The notes beneath the pieces are model-generated. The model was not told the DNA's origin, made no database searches, and saw only the letters and a list, made by a program, of their open reading frames with translations. Below, in pieces: positions 34,287 to 43,349 of a DNA stretch of 64,000 nucleotides. The position numbers and the translations under genes are program-made. The stretch is from positions 1,426,001 through 1,490,000 of the forward strand of contig OZ244736.1 in NCBI GenBank assembly GCA_965219405.1, read 5' to 3'. Numbering within the stretch: position 1 is the stretch's first letter; each line of letters begins with the position of its first letter. This DNA is from VXMO01 sp965219405 (GTDB taxonomy: Bacteria > Chloroflexota > Dehalococcoidia > UBA6926).

Positions 34287-36620
34287 TTAGTCGAAGGCGT
34301 AGAGAGTGCCGCTGTCGGTCATTACAAAGAGTTTGCCGTCGGCGTAGGCTGGAGCTGATGAGATTGAGTCCCCAAGGTCGAGATTCCACAGGTGTTCGCC
34401 CGACACAGCATCCAGGGCGTAAAAGGTACCGGACTCTGATCCGATATACAGAACGGTATTCACAACTGTGGGGGAGCCGGTCCAGGTGGGTTCATCACCC
34501 AGAGCCGTCTTCCACAGCTGTTGACCGCCGCTGAGAGTGAAGGCATATACATTGCCCTCTCTCGTTGCAAAGTACGCGCGATTGCCGGCGATGGCGGCAT
34601 CCGCCCAGACCTCTTCCCGGATACTCCGAGTCCACATCGTGCCGCTTTGCGCGGGCGGGAATGGGGCGAGTCCCCAGATGTAGAATTGCGACCAGAATCT
34701 TAGAACCGTCTTTTCAAGGGGAAGATTCTGCGCCCGGATATCGACTGCGCGAACGAATCCGCGCGAGTCGCCAAGCGCTGCAGTCCCGTGGCTCACGGCA
34801 GCGGCTCCTTCAACGGTGCCGGGAACAACATAGCTGAGCCGTGTCTGTCCTGTTTCACCAACGAGAAAGAGAACCTCCCTGCCGCGTGTTGGGATGATGA
34901 CCATCCCCTCGCTCACGGACGGAGGCGAGACCATTCCGTCGTCTGTGTCTATCTCCCAACGCTTCTCGCCGGTCCCCGCGTCGAACGCCTGAATCACGCC
35001 ATTCTGGCAGGCCACATACACGCTGCCGTCGGAAACGCCTGCCCAGGAAAACAATGGGTTGGAAATCACGGATTCCCAGATCACTTCCCCGGTGTCGGCC
35101 TCAAGCGCGGCCAACCTGGAATTCCTGAAGGTGATGTAGAGCCGATCATCTGCAACGATCGGCGCGGCGTCCATTGGTCCAGGTCCCTGCTGTTCCCAGA
35201 TCAGCGAACCGTCCTCAGTTGAATAGGCCAGGATGCGGGAGTCGAGTGTCGTCACGAAGATACGTCCGTTGTCGATTGTCGGCGATGAATTTATCTCCGC
35301 CCCGATCTCCAGGCGCCATCGCTCAACTCCCTGCGGCACGATGTCCACGCTGGCAACGCTTCCGCTGTTGGCGGCGCCACCACGCGGCGTCGTCCACAAG
35401 CCACTACCGGCCTGCGCCGTCAGCGTGGTTGTTGGTGGTCCGGTCAACAAGCCGGGAGGAGCGCCCCGGTCATAGATGAACAGGGCAAGCAGGGCGAGAA
35501 CCGCAAATGCGACTGACCCGCGAATTGCCCACTTCCTTGTAGTTCGTCGTCGGCGCGTTCGCTGGACAAAGGCATCTCCCTCAGTGCGATTCCGCACCGG
35601 GTTCTCTCGAATATCCCGCCAACAGACGGCGCAGCGCGTCACGCTTGCAAGATTGATAGTCAGGCACTCAGCGCAAACGCGGAACTCTCCGGTTCCGTCG
35701 CCGTCCAGACTGATGCGTGATGGCTCGAATTGAGCGATGTCGTCCAGGATTTCCTGTCGAGCGCGTTCGTCCGGTACGACTATCTGGGCCTTCGGCATTG
35801 AGAGATTGTTGCGATACTCCAGCAACACTTCCCGCATCTCCTGGGCCGACGAGAATCTCTCATTCGGGTCCCAGGCGAGCGCCCTGCCAACAATCTCCTC
35901 CAACGCTTCTGGCAAAGCCGGGTTCAGTACTGTGATCGGAGCAATGCGACCCTCTTGCTGCTTCACCCGCACGGTGTCGCGATTGTTGCCGGTGAATGGT
36001 AGATGGCCGGTCAGCGACTCATACAACACCATCCCCAACGAAAAGATGTCCGCCTTTGGGCCCGGCTCGGATCCGCGCAGGACTTCCGGTGCCATGTACG
36101 CGGGCTGTGGAATCTGCATTGATGACTGGAGGCCGCTCATACCGATGGACAGCTCGGACAGCCCGGCGTTTCGAAGCTGTGCGCCCGCTACCGGCGTAAC
36201 AAACAGGTTGCGTGAGTTGGCATCACCGTGAATGAGGTCTGCATCATGCAGTGCTTGCAGTCCCGCCGCGGCCTGGCTGATAAGAAGGAGAGCCTCATCA
36301 AGCTGCAATCCCCGCGTTAGCCAGCCGCGGAGTTGCTCGCCGCGAGCAGGCTCATACACCATCCAGAAGGAATCCTCCTCGGAGTGGATGTCCAGGAGTC
36401 TGCCCAAATGCGCGTGATGAACATCGCGGTGACGTTCCATGAGAGCGCGGAACGGGCCGAGTGTTTCAGCGTTTTCCAGGGCGCGGGTGCGCGGCCCCCG
36501 TATCTCAACCGCGTCGTCGCTTTCGCGTTCGATGGCCGAATAGACTGAATAAAGAGATGTCCCCGGCAGGGCCGCAATGATGTCGTATCGCTCTTGCAGC
36601 GACGCGGGCGTTGTTGTCAT
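34287..36620 (-). CDS. Membrane-anchored kinase-like protein with zinc ribbon and PQQ-type beta-propeller; likely pseudokinase
   Basis: This 777-residue protein has a Ser/Thr-kinase-like domain (about 10-270), a zinc-ribbon-like CxxC...CxxC (about 314-334), one membrane span (about 364-385) and an extracytoplasmic region of repeated PQQ/quinoprotein-type blades (about 400-777). The kinase core is degenerate. The catalytic loop reads HGDANSRN, keeping Asp133, but the DFG motif is NAG (151-153), removing the Mg-binding Asp, and no VAIK lysine is clear (the strand reads VEIRGPR). An APE-like MAPEVL is kept. Signalling by binding instead of phosphotransfer is inferred. The start at 36620 is chosen over one 54 nt upstream, whose extra residues are not domain-like. 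Divergent from holA. Confidence 0.82.
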   Translation of the reverse strand: MTTTPASLQERYDIIAALPGTSLYSVYSAIERESDDAVEIRGPRTRALENAETLGPFRALMERHRDVHHAHLGRLLDIHSEEDSFWMVYEPARGEQLRGWLTRGLQLDEALLLISQAAAGLQALHDADLIHGDANSRNLFVTPVAGAQLRNAGLSELSIGMSGLQSSMQIPQPAYMAPEVLRGSEPGPKADIFSLGMVLYESLTGHLPFTGNNRDTVRVKQQEGRIAPITVLNPALPEALEEIVGRALAWDPNERFSSAQEMREVLLEYRNNLSMPKAQIVVPDERARQEILDDIAQFEPSRISLDGDGTGEFRVCAECLTINLASVTRCAVCWRDIRENPVRNRTEGDAFVQRTRRRRTTRKWAIRGSVAFAVLALLALFIYDRGAPPGLLTGPPTTTLTAQAGSGLWTTPRGGAANSGSVASVDIVPQGVERWRLEIGAEINSSPTIDNGRIFVTTLDSRILAYSTEDGSLIWEQQGPGPMDAAPIVADDRLYITFRNSRLAALEADTGEVIWESVISNPLFSWAGVSDGSVYVACQNGVIQAFDAGTGEKRWEIDTDDGMVSPPSVSEGMVIIPTRGREVLFLVGETGQTRLSYVVPGTVEGAAAVSHGTAALGDSRGFVRAVDIRAQNLPLEKTVLRFWSQFYIWGLAPFPPAQSGTMWTRSIREEVWADAAIAGNRAYFATREGNVYAFTLSGGQQLWKTALGDEPTWTGSPTVVNTVLYIGSESGTFYALDAVSGEHLWNLDLGDSISSAPAYADGKLFVMTDSGTLYAFD

Positions 36621-36674
36621 GGGTATTGCGGGATATTGTACGGAGGCGCGTGCCACGCGGCAATAGCCGCGCAT

Positions 36675-36731
36675 CCGTCATTCCCGGGAAAGCATCCCCC
36701 GTACTCTGATACGGGGCGGGAATCCATCCCC
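36675..36731. repeat. Dispersed palindromic repeat, nested form, copy 1
   Basis: The outer stem ATTCCCG/CGGGAAT (36680-36686 and 36717-36723) encloses a second hairpin, CCCCGTA-CTCTGA-TACGGGG (36697-36716). The outer bases match the simple repeats at 33110; the inner hairpin is shared almost exactly with the copy at 53114. It lies in the divergent gap between the pseudokinase gene and holA. Confidence 0.8.
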
Positions 36732-36755
36732 TCCGGAATGTGTCACCATTATCCT

Positions 36756-37823
36756 ATGCTCGAAATCTACTACGGTGAGGACGACTATTCCCGCAAGCGC
36801 GCCATCGATGCGCTCCGGGAACAGCTGGGCGACCCGGAGATGGCCTCCCTCAATACCGTGACCCTCAGCGCCGCCGACACGACGCCGGCGGAAGTTGTGG
36901 CACAGGCAAGCGCGGTGCCTTTCCTTGCCAACGGCCGCCTCGTTGTTGTTGAAGGATTGCTGGCCGTGTTCTCCCGTTCGCAGGGCGGCGGGGGCGGTAG
37001 AGGGGGTGGGCGGTCTACACGAACCCGGCAGGCCGCGCTCGAAGACACTCAGTCACAATCGGCGGACTCGTTTCGCGGCTGGGGTCAACTGAAAGACATC
37101 GCTCCCGGCCTGCCGGAGTCGAACATCCTCGTGCTGTCAGATGAGGCCGCCGCGGATTCCAATCCGCTGCTCCGGCATCTCGCGCCCGTCGCCAATGTCC
37201 GCACATTTGCGCCGTTGAGGGGCAATGACCTGACCAACTGGATTGGCCGGAGCGTGCAGGAGCGAGGAGGCCAAATGGACGGGGCAGCTCAGCGGGCTCT
37301 TGGAGACGCGCACGGCAGCAACCTTTGGGCGCTCTCCAATGAGATCGACAAACTCATGCTCTACGCAGGGCCCGATAGGCCGATCACGGTTGAGGATGTC
37401 AATTCCATGACAGGCGCAACGCGTGAGGAAAACATCTTCGCGATGGTCGATGACGTGATCGAGCGCCGTTACCCCCGCGCCCGGGAACGAATCGAGAGAT
37501 TGAGAGCAGACACCGGGGCAGCAGTGCCGCAGATCATAGCCATGCTCGGCACGCAGGTCAGGCGACTTCTCGCTGCCAAGGACACGACTGAGCGGCGTGT
37601 CTCACAAGCCGAGCTACAGGACGCCATCGGAACACGCTCGGATTTCGCCATCCGCAAGACTGTGAACCAGAGCCGCAGTTTCACGATGCCGCGCCTGCGT
37701 GAGATGCACCGCGCCATCCTCGACTACGACATCGCCCTCAAGACAGGCCAACTCAACGAAGACATGGCAATGGAGCTCCTCATCGCAGACCTCTGCGGGG
37801 TGGGGGCGACGGGGCGCCGTTAG
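36756..37823 (+). CDS. holA: DNA polymerase III, delta subunit
   Basis: The 355-residue clamp-loader subunit opens the sliding clamp. It begins MLEIYYGEDDY, as in HolA proteins, with the degenerate AAA+ domain, FLANGRLVVVEG, ILVLSDE and the C-terminal helical collar (MLYAGPDRPITVEDV, ENIFAMVDDVIERR, then MGLRE-like MPRLREMHRAILDYDIALKTG, abridged). A Gly/Arg-rich insert (GGGGGRGGGRSTRTR) at about residues 72-86 is unusual. ATG 36756 is preferred; an in-frame ATG at 36738 adds six residues and cannot be excluded. Its 3' end is 9 bp from the convergent ABC ATPase gene. Confidence 0.88.
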   Translation: MLEIYYGEDDYSRKRAIDALREQLGDPEMASLNTVTLSAADTTPAEVVAQASAVPFLANGRLVVVEGLLAVFSRSQGGGGGRGGGRSTRTRQAALEDTQSQSADSFRGWGQLKDIAPGLPESNILVLSDEAAADSNPLLRHLAPVANVRTFAPLRGNDLTNWIGRSVQERGGQMDGAAQRALGDAHGSNLWALSNEIDKLMLYAGPDRPITVEDVNSMTGATREENIFAMVDDVIERRYPRARERIERLRADTGAAVPQIIAMLGTQVRRLLAAKDTTERRVSQAELQDAIGTRSDFAIRKTVNQSRSFTMPRLREMHRAILDYDIALKTGQLNEDMAMELLIADLCGVGATGRR

Positions 37824-37832
37824 CGGCGAACC

Positions 37833-38828
37833 CTAGCTTGTCCTTGGTTCAGTGAGGGGGTTGTAGCAGGCCAGGGTGTGGCCTTCGTCTATGGCCACTA
37901 GAGGTGGCATCGGATTTGTGCGGCAGACGACGGTTGCCTTGTTGCAGCGGGGCAGGAATGGGCATTCATCCGGCGCATCGAGCAGGTCCGGCGGGGCGCC
38001 GGGGATACCGCGCAGCGGCCTCGTATCCCTATCCAGTCGGGGCATGGCGTTCAACAGAGCCGCCGTATAGGGATGCTTTGGGTTGTGGAACAGCGTGACC
38101 GTGTCGGCGGACTCCACAATGCGGCCGCCGTACATCACCATCACATTGTCCGCCGCCCGCGCAATGACGCCCATATCGTGAGTTATGAGAATCACGGCGG
38201 TCCCCGAATCTTTCGCCAGTCCCATGATTCGGTCGAGAATCTCCGACTGCAGCGTTACGTCGAGCGCCGAGGTGGGTTCATCGGCGATGAGCAGCTCCGG
38301 TTCGAGGACCAGCATCATCGCCAGCATCACCCGCTGGCACATGCCGCCGCTCATCTCCCACGGATAGCTCCGCATCACGTAATCCGGGTCGGACAGCCCT
38401 AGCGATGCCAACGCCTCTTCTGTTTGCCCACGCACCTCTTCTGAATCGGTGAGTCCGTGCGCGTTAAATATCTCTGCGATCTGAGCACCGATAGTCATTA
38501 GCGGGTTTAGCGCGGCCTGCGGGTCCTGGAAAATCATGGCCATCGCCTCGCCGCGAAGGATGCGACGCTCGTCCTCGTCCAACTCGTCAAGGTCGGTGCC
38601 CCTAAAGAGGATGCGACCGCCCACGACGCGGCCGGGGTAGGGTATGAGCCCCATGATTGAGAGGCCGGCCGTCGTTTTGCCGCAGCCGCTCTCGCCGACG
38701 ATGCCGAGGATTTCCCCGCGGCGGACGGCAAAGCTGGTCCCCTGAACGGCCTTGACCGTCCCATCCTGCGTGAAGAAGGACGTATGGAGGTTCCGAACGT
38801 TGAGCAGCGGCTCAGTGGATATCGTCAT
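37833..38828 (-). CDS. Oligopeptide/dipeptide ABC transporter ATP-binding protein (OppD/DppD type)
   Basis: The 331-residue ATPase contains Walker A GESGCGKTT, the Q-loop FQDP, signature SGGMCQR, Walker B LLIADEPTSALD and the H-loop THD, then the oligopeptide-type C-terminal extension with CPFLPRC and a later CRT and C, as in Opp/Dpp ATPases. It would drive peptide or related solute uptake with a second ATPase (OppF), two permeases and a binding protein, none of which is encoded nearby, so it is an orphan here. The ATG at 38828 is selected; the longer frame to 38951 adds non-homologous residues. It converges on holA and diverges from nuoA. Confidence 0.88.
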   Translation of the reverse strand: MTISTEPLLNVRNLHTSFFTQDGTVKAVQGTSFAVRRGEILGIVGESGCGKTTAGLSIMGLIPYPGRVVGGRILFRGTDLDELDEDERRILRGEAMAMIFQDPQAALNPLMTIGAQIAEIFNAHGLTDSEEVRGQTEEALASLGLSDPDYVMRSYPWEMSGGMCQRVMLAMMLVLEPELLIADEPTSALDVTLQSEILDRIMGLAKDSGTAVILITHDMGVIARAADNVMVMYGGRIVESADTVTLFHNPKHPYTAALLNAMPRLDRDTRPLRGIPGAPPDLLDAPDECPFLPRCNKATVVCRTNPMPPLVAIDEGHTLACYNPLTEPRTS

Positions 38829-38955
38829 ACGCTTAAAATACGGCAATGGGTCGGGGGAGTGTTCACAGCTAGTTGCTCGAACTAATGCCGGAACGCGGAA
38901 CACAAGTTGGCATGGATCATGCAACTCTGATCGTGAACCGAGAAAGAACACGCCA

Positions 38956-38984
38956 TTGACATGAGCGCGCGCGCGTACATAGAG
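38956..38984 (+). promoter_or_regulatory. Candidate promoter for the nuo operon
   Basis: A perfect TTGACA (38956-38961) lies 73 bp before the nuoA start. With 16-17 bp spacing the -10 reads CATAGA or ATAGAG, weak matches. The spacer is a GCGCGCGCGCG run. Confidence 0.4.
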
Positions 38985-39033
38985 TTACCCATGGCGGCAA
39001 GCGGAACCCAACCTGCCTGAAGGAGCCACCGGC

Positions 39034-39426
39034 GTGGTTGAGAGTGGCAAGTATTGGATTATCGCGGCTATGGGTGTCGCCGCTGTTCTTGTCCCACTGA
39101 GTCTCATGATCTTCTCAGGCATGCTTCAGCGCGTCCGTATCCGCCCCTCCACTCCCGCCGACCAGGAGCCCCGCTTCATGCGGATGACGTATGAGTCCGG
39201 CATGGTTCCGACGGGCGAGGCAAATGTCCAATTCAATTTCCGCTTCTACCTATTTGCTCTGCTCTTTGTCATTTTTGATGTTGAAGTCATTTTTCTGTTG
39301 CCATGGGCGGCGCGATTCCTCTCATTGGGATGGGTCGCGTTCATCGGCATGGCGATATTCTTACTACTCGTGCTCGTTGGATTTGTCTATGAATGGAAGA
39401 AGGAGGCGCTTGAGTGGCAGAAATGA
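39034..39426 (+). CDS. nuoA: NADH-quinone oxidoreductase subunit A
   Basis: A 130-residue membrane subunit with three predicted helices and the conserved loop YESGMVPTGEANVQFNFRFY and FDVEVIFLLPWA typical of NuoA/ND3 (the loop that lies beside the quinone tunnel). GTG start at 39034 preceded by GAAGGAGC. First gene of an eleven-subunit complex I set; its last codons overlap nuoB, whose ribosome-binding sequence lies inside it. Confidence 0.94.
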   Translation: MVESGKYWIIAAMGVAAVLVPLSLMIFSGMLQRVRIRPSTPADQEPRFMRMTYESGMVPTGEANVQFNFRFYLFALLFVIFDVEVIFLLPWAARFLSLGWVAFIGMAIFLLLVLVGFVYEWKKEALEWQK

Positions 39427-40079
39427 TGCCCACACCGCCCGGGCCTGAGCAGTTGCCGTCGCCGTATGGCATCCCCCTCACCGTGACAACCAACCAGTTG
39501 GACAACGAGGAAGGGGAGGTTATCGAGCGGCTGCGGGCGCTTGCTACTGAACAGCACGTCGATGAGCCGATCGAGGTCCCGGAGTCGCTCAAGCGATCCG
39601 TCCTCGTCACGTCGCTTGATGCTCTGCTGGACTGGGGTCGTTCCAACTCCGTGTGGCCGGTGACGCTTGGCCTGGCCTGCTGCGCGTTTGAAATGATTGC
39701 CGCAGTGATGCCGCGGTTCGACCAGGCGCGATTCGGCATGGAGATCTTCCGGGCGTCGCCGCGACAGGCCGACTTGATGATCGTCTCCGGCACCGTCACG
39801 TGGAAGATGGCGCCCGTCGTCCGCCGCATCTATGAGCAGATGCCGAATCCCAAGTGGGTCATCTCCATGGGCGTCTGCGCGACAAGCGGCGGGCCCTACT
39901 ATCAGGGTTACAGCGTCGTCCCGGGCGTCAACCGGCTTGTGCCAGTCGACGTGTATGTGCCCGGCTGCCCGCCGCGTCCCGATGCGCTACTCCATGGCTT
40001 GCTCAAACTCCAGGAAAAGATCAAGCGCGAATCCCTCGTCCGTGAGCACGAGCCGCGACTTAGAAAGCTCATTTCCTGA
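39414..40079 (+). CDS. nuoB: NADH-quinone oxidoreductase subunit B
   Basis: This 221-residue peripheral subunit carries cluster N2, the last Fe-S centre before quinone: LACCAFEM with adjacent Cys, GVCATSGGPY and VPGCPPRPDAL supply the four ligands. The first 60 or so residues form an extra N-terminal segment that is acidic and not conserved. A GTG at 39414 with AGGAGG 7 nt upstream is the better start than the ATG pair at 39423; it overlaps nuoA by 13 nt. nuoC begins 6 bp after its stop. Confidence 0.94.
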   Translation: MAEMMPTPPGPEQLPSPYGIPLTVTTNQLDNEEGEVIERLRALATEQHVDEPIEVPESLKRSVLVTSLDALLDWGRSNSVWPVTLGLACCAFEMIAAVMPRFDQARFGMEIFRASPRQADLMIVSGTVTWKMAPVVRRIYEQMPNPKWVISMGVCATSGGPYYQGYSVVPGVNRLVPVDVYVPGCPPRPDALLHGLLKLQEKIKRESLVREHEPRLRKLIS

Positions 40080-40085
40080 GGCCGC

Positions 40086-40526
40086 ATGACAATCGCCCTT
40101 TCAGGTCATGACATAGCCGAGAAACTCCGCGCCGCGCTGCCGGATGCAATCGAGGAGGAGCGCGAGGAGTGGGTCGTTGTCTCTCCTGACTCCATTGCCG
40201 ATGTCTGCCGAATCCTCCGTGACGACGAGGAGACCGATTTTCGGATGCTGCGCTCGATTGATGCCGTCGACTTCATCGACCGCTTCGAGTTGCGCTACGG
40301 CCTGCTCTCGATCCGCCGCAACCAGGAAGCGACCCTGAAGGTCCGCGTGTGGGGCAGGGAGGAACTCAGCGTGCCGTCCGTGACGCCGGTATGGGAGGGC
40401 GCGAACCTACAGGAGCGTGAGATCTACGACCTCTTCGGGATCGAGTTTGAGGGCCATCCGAACATGAAGCGGATCCTGCTCTGGGAGGGTTTCCCGGGCC
40501 ATCCCTTGCGGAAAGACTTTGCGTAG
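40086..40526 (+). CDS. nuoC: NADH-quinone oxidoreductase subunit C
   Basis: A 146-residue 30-kDa-type subunit of the Q-module, identified by WEGANLQEREIYDLFGIEFEGHPNM-type signature (abridged: REIYDLFGI and HPxMxRILLWEGFPGHPLRKDF). It contacts NuoD and NuoB. nuoC and nuoD are separate genes here, unlike the fused enterobacterial form. Spacing to neighbours is 6 bp and 7 bp. Confidence 0.94.
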   Translation: MTIALSGHDIAEKLRAALPDAIEEEREEWVVVSPDSIADVCRILRDDEETDFRMLRSIDAVDFIDRFELRYGLLSIRRNQEATLKVRVWGREELSVPSVTPVWEGANLQEREIYDLFGIEFEGHPNMKRILLWEGFPGHPLRKDFA

Positions 40527-40533
40527 GACGCCC

Positions 40534-41673
40534 ATGCAGCCACCACAGCAACCCGGCACGGTCGACTCGTCCGACTACGATATTGAGCCGGTTCTGCTCA
40601 ACCTGGGACCGCAGCACCCGTCGACGCACGGCGTCTTCCGCATCCGAGCGCTGCTGGACGGCGAGGAGGTCGTGGACGTTGAGCCGGTCTTCGGCTATCT
40701 GCACCGCGGGAGCTCCAAGCTGGCGGAGGAGCGCAGCTACACGCAGGTCATCACCCTGACGGACCGCCTCGATTACCTCTCGGGCATGACCAACAACCTT
40801 GCCTACGTCCGCGCAGTGGAGTCGCTGGCGGGGGTGGAGGTGCCGGAGCGCGCGCAGTATCTCCGTGTGATGACCGCCGAGTTGATGCGCATCGCAAGCC
40901 ACCTGATGGCGCTCGGATTTCTCATCAACGACCTTGGCGCGTGGGTCACTCCCCTCATGCACATGTTCCGCGAACGCGAGAAAGTCCTTGACCTCTTTGA
41001 GATGATCTGCGGCGCGCGCATCACGTTCAGCTATATGAGGATCGGCGGAGTCTCCCATGACCTGCCCCCCGGATTCGACGTTGCCGTCAACGGATTCCTG
41101 GACGATTTCGCGGATCGCATGGCGGAGTACGAGAAGCTGCTGCTTGAGAACGAGATTCTCGTCTCGCGCATGAAGGGCATCGCTTCGCTGACCGGCGAAC
41201 GCGCCATCGAGTGCTCCGTGACCGGCCCCAACCTCCGCGCCTCCGGCGTCAATTTCGACCTTCGCAAACAGGCTCCCTATGAGGTCTACGACCGCATGAA
41301 TTTCGACGTTCCCGTGACGCAGAACGGAGATAACTGGGACCGGATGTGGGTGCGGCTGCAGGAGATGAAGGAGTCCGCGAAGATGGTGCGGCAGTGCATG
41401 GCCGAACTACCGGACGGCATCATGCGTACAGAGGCGGATTTCTTCATTCGCCCGCCTGTTGGTGAGGTCTACGGCGCCATTGAGGCCACCAAGGGAGAGC
41501 TCGGTTTCTACCTCGTCAGCGACGGCACAATTGCGCCGTATCGCTGTGGCATCCGCGCCCCGTCGTTCATCAACCTCACGGTTTTGCGCGAACTTTGCAT
41601 CGGCTGGAAGCTAGCTGATCTCATCGTTAATTTCGGCACCCTGGATATCAACGTGGGCGAGGTTGACCGATGA
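40534..41673 (+). CDS. nuoD: NADH-quinone oxidoreductase subunit D
   Basis: This 379-residue 49-kDa-type subunit forms the quinone-binding pocket with NuoB. Visible are NLGPQHPSTHGVFRI with the His that contacts quinone, EPVFGYLHRGSSKLAE, and the C-terminal APSFINL and NFGTLDINVGEVDR. It is the evolutionary relative of NiFe-hydrogenase large subunits but lacks their metal cysteines. The ATG at 40534 is chosen over a TTG inside nuoC. Its stop overlaps the nuoH start by 4 nt (ATGA). Confidence 0.94.
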   Translation: MQPPQQPGTVDSSDYDIEPVLLNLGPQHPSTHGVFRIRALLDGEEVVDVEPVFGYLHRGSSKLAEERSYTQVITLTDRLDYLSGMTNNLAYVRAVESLAGVEVPERAQYLRVMTAELMRIASHLMALGFLINDLGAWVTPLMHMFREREKVLDLFEMICGARITFSYMRIGGVSHDLPPGFDVAVNGFLDDFADRMAEYEKLLLENEILVSRMKGIASLTGERAIECSVTGPNLRASGVNFDLRKQAPYEVYDRMNFDVPVTQNGDNWDRMWVRLQEMKESAKMVRQCMAELPDGIMRTEADFFIRPPVGEVYGAIEATKGELGFYLVSDGTIAPYRCGIRAPSFINLTVLRELCIGWKLADLIVNFGTLDINVGEVDR

Positions 41674-42833
41674 TTGCCGACCTTGCCCGAGACATCCTTG
41701 AGAATTACTTGTCGACCGATATTGTTGACATTCTCATGCCGCTGCTTGGGCTTTTCATCGTTGTCAACGTTCTGCTAGGCAGCGCGGTCATGCTGACCTA
41801 TGCCGAGCGCCGCATCGTCGCCCGTATGCAGAACCGCATCGGCCCCAACCGCGTTGGTCCGTTCGGCCTGCTGCAGGGTGTGGCCGATCTTCTCAAGCTG
41901 GTGCTCAAGGAAGACCTGACTCCGCGCGCGGCGGACCGCCTCGTCTTTCTGATCGCGCCGATCCTCTTTTTTGCGCCCGCCATCGCGCTGTTTGCCGTCG
42001 TCCCGTTCTTCGACGGGTGGACGGTGGCGGACCTGGACGCGGGCATCGTGTATGTGATTGCCGTGACATCCATATCATCATTGGCGGCGTTCGCGGCGGG
42101 GTGGGCGTCCAACAACAAATACTCGCTGTACGGCGCGATGCGCGGCGTGGCGCAGTTGGTCAGCTACGAAGTCCCGCTGATCCTTGCGGTGACTTCGGTC
42201 GTGCTGCTGTCCGGTTCGCTGAATCTGCAAGAGATCGTGGAGGCGCAGGGCATCCCGTTCGTACTGGTGCAGCCGCTCGGGTTCCTCATCATGTTGATTG
42301 CCGTCACCGCGGAACTGAACCGAACGCCGTTCGACATTAATGAAGCGGAATCGGAGATCGTGGCCGGGTTCCACACGGAGTACACGGGCACGAAGTTCGC
42401 GCTCATCTATGGCGCGGAATATGTCGCTGCGCTCGGCTGGTCCGCCGTCATCGTCACCCTGTTCTTTGCGGGTTGGAAGCCGGACATCGGCGGCATCATC
42501 TGGTTCGGGATCAAGACGTCGGCGATCATATTCCTGTTCTTCTGGTTCCGGGGAACGTGGCCGCGCGTGCGCATTGACCAAATGCTGGCGCTGGCATGGA
42601 AGCTGCTGTTCCCGCTCGCGACGATCAACATCCTGGTGACGGCAGGCGAGGTGTTGGCGATGCAGGCGCTGTTCTCGCTCGAGCCGGGCGAGGCTCTGCC
42701 GGTCGCCGCGCTGGCCATCATCGCCGTAATCAACATCGGCCTGACCGTCGTGGTACTGGCGCTCTTGGCACGGGTACCGGGCCTCGCGAAATTCGATCAA
42801 CAGCTGGCAGCCCCGGCCGGGGCAAAGGTGTAG
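41670..42833 (+). CDS. nuoH: NADH-quinone oxidoreductase subunit H
   Basis: The 387-residue membrane subunit has about eight helices and the conserved loops AERRIVARMQNRIGPNRVGP (near residues 50) and ETNRTPFD-like ELNRTPFDINEAESEIVAG (abridged). It links the quinone site to the proton-pumping arm. One difference from most family members is ELNRTPFD in place of E(T/L)NRxPFD, within normal variation. Directly coupled to nuoD; nuoI follows after 9 bp. Confidence 0.94.
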   Translation: MIADLARDILENYLSTDIVDILMPLLGLFIVVNVLLGSAVMLTYAERRIVARMQNRIGPNRVGPFGLLQGVADLLKLVLKEDLTPRAADRLVFLIAPILFFAPAIALFAVVPFFDGWTVADLDAGIVYVIAVTSISSLAAFAAGWASNNKYSLYGAMRGVAQLVSYEVPLILAVTSVVLLSGSLNLQEIVEAQGIPFVLVQPLGFLIMLIAVTAELNRTPFDINEAESEIVAGFHTEYTGTKFALIYGAEYVAALGWSAVIVTLFFAGWKPDIGGIIWFGIKTSAIIFLFFWFRGTWPRVRIDQMLALAWKLLFPLATINILVTAGEVLAMQALFSLEPGEALPVAALAIIAVINIGLTVVVLALLARVPGLAKFDQQLAAPAGAKV

Positions 42834-42842
42834 GAGGCGGCC

Positions 42843-43349
42843 ATGGCTCTATTTGGCACGGGAGCGATCAAGGGGCTGATGGTGACACTCGGCTACATCC
42901 GCCGCAAGCCGTTCACCACCCAATACCCGGAGGAGAAACTGGAGCAGTCGCCCCGATTTCGCGGCAACACGTTCATCTGGTACGAGGATCGATGCACCGG
43001 CTGCGCAACGTGCGCCAAGGGCTGCCCGCTGGGCATTATTCGTATCGTCACGCACCCGGAGCCGCACTCGCAGGTGGGCAGCGACTACCACGTGGACGTC
43101 TTCGACATCGACACGGGCCGCTGCATGTTCTGCGCTCTGTGTGTTGAGGTCTGCCCTTACGACGCGCTGCACATGGGCGGCGATTTCGAGCAGGCGTCAT
43201 ATGGGCGTGAGGACATGGTTATCAGCGTCGAGGATTTGAAGGCGATGCCCAAGAAGCCGCGCACGCAGTTCCGACCTCAGATGGAGGTAATCGGACACAC
43301 TGGTAAGGACGAACTCGAAGAGCACGAGGCGGGTCGTTGGTCACTCTAG
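42843..43349 (+). CDS. nuoI: NADH-quinone oxidoreductase subunit I
   Basis: A 168-residue ferredoxin-like subunit with two [4Fe-4S] clusters, N6a and N6b: ligands Cys51, Cys54, Cys57, Cys61 (CTGCATCAKGC) and Cys94, Cys97, Cys100, Cys104 (CMFCALCVEVC). It carries electrons toward N2 in NuoB. With no NuoE, F or G in the operon, NuoI is the likely docking point for an electron donor such as ferredoxin. nuoJ overlaps its 3' end by 13 nt. Confidence 0.94.
   Translation: MALFGTGAIKGLMVTLGYIRRKPFTTQYPEEKLEQSPRFRGNTFIWYEDRCTGCATCAKGCPLGIIRIVTHPEPHSQVGSDYHVDVFDIDTGRCMFCALCVEVCPYDALHMGGDFEQASYGREDMVISVEDLKAMPKKPRTQFRPQMEVIGHTGKDELEEHEAGRWSL

Noticed and set aside
40366..41058. A 230-codon minus-strand frame over nuoC and nuoD
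   Set aside because: Shadow of two conserved genes and without independent start signals.
42078..42800. A 240-codon minus-strand frame antisense to nuoH
   Set aside because: Composition is that of a complementary-strand shadow, with no recognisable domain; nuoH is unambiguous on the plus strand.
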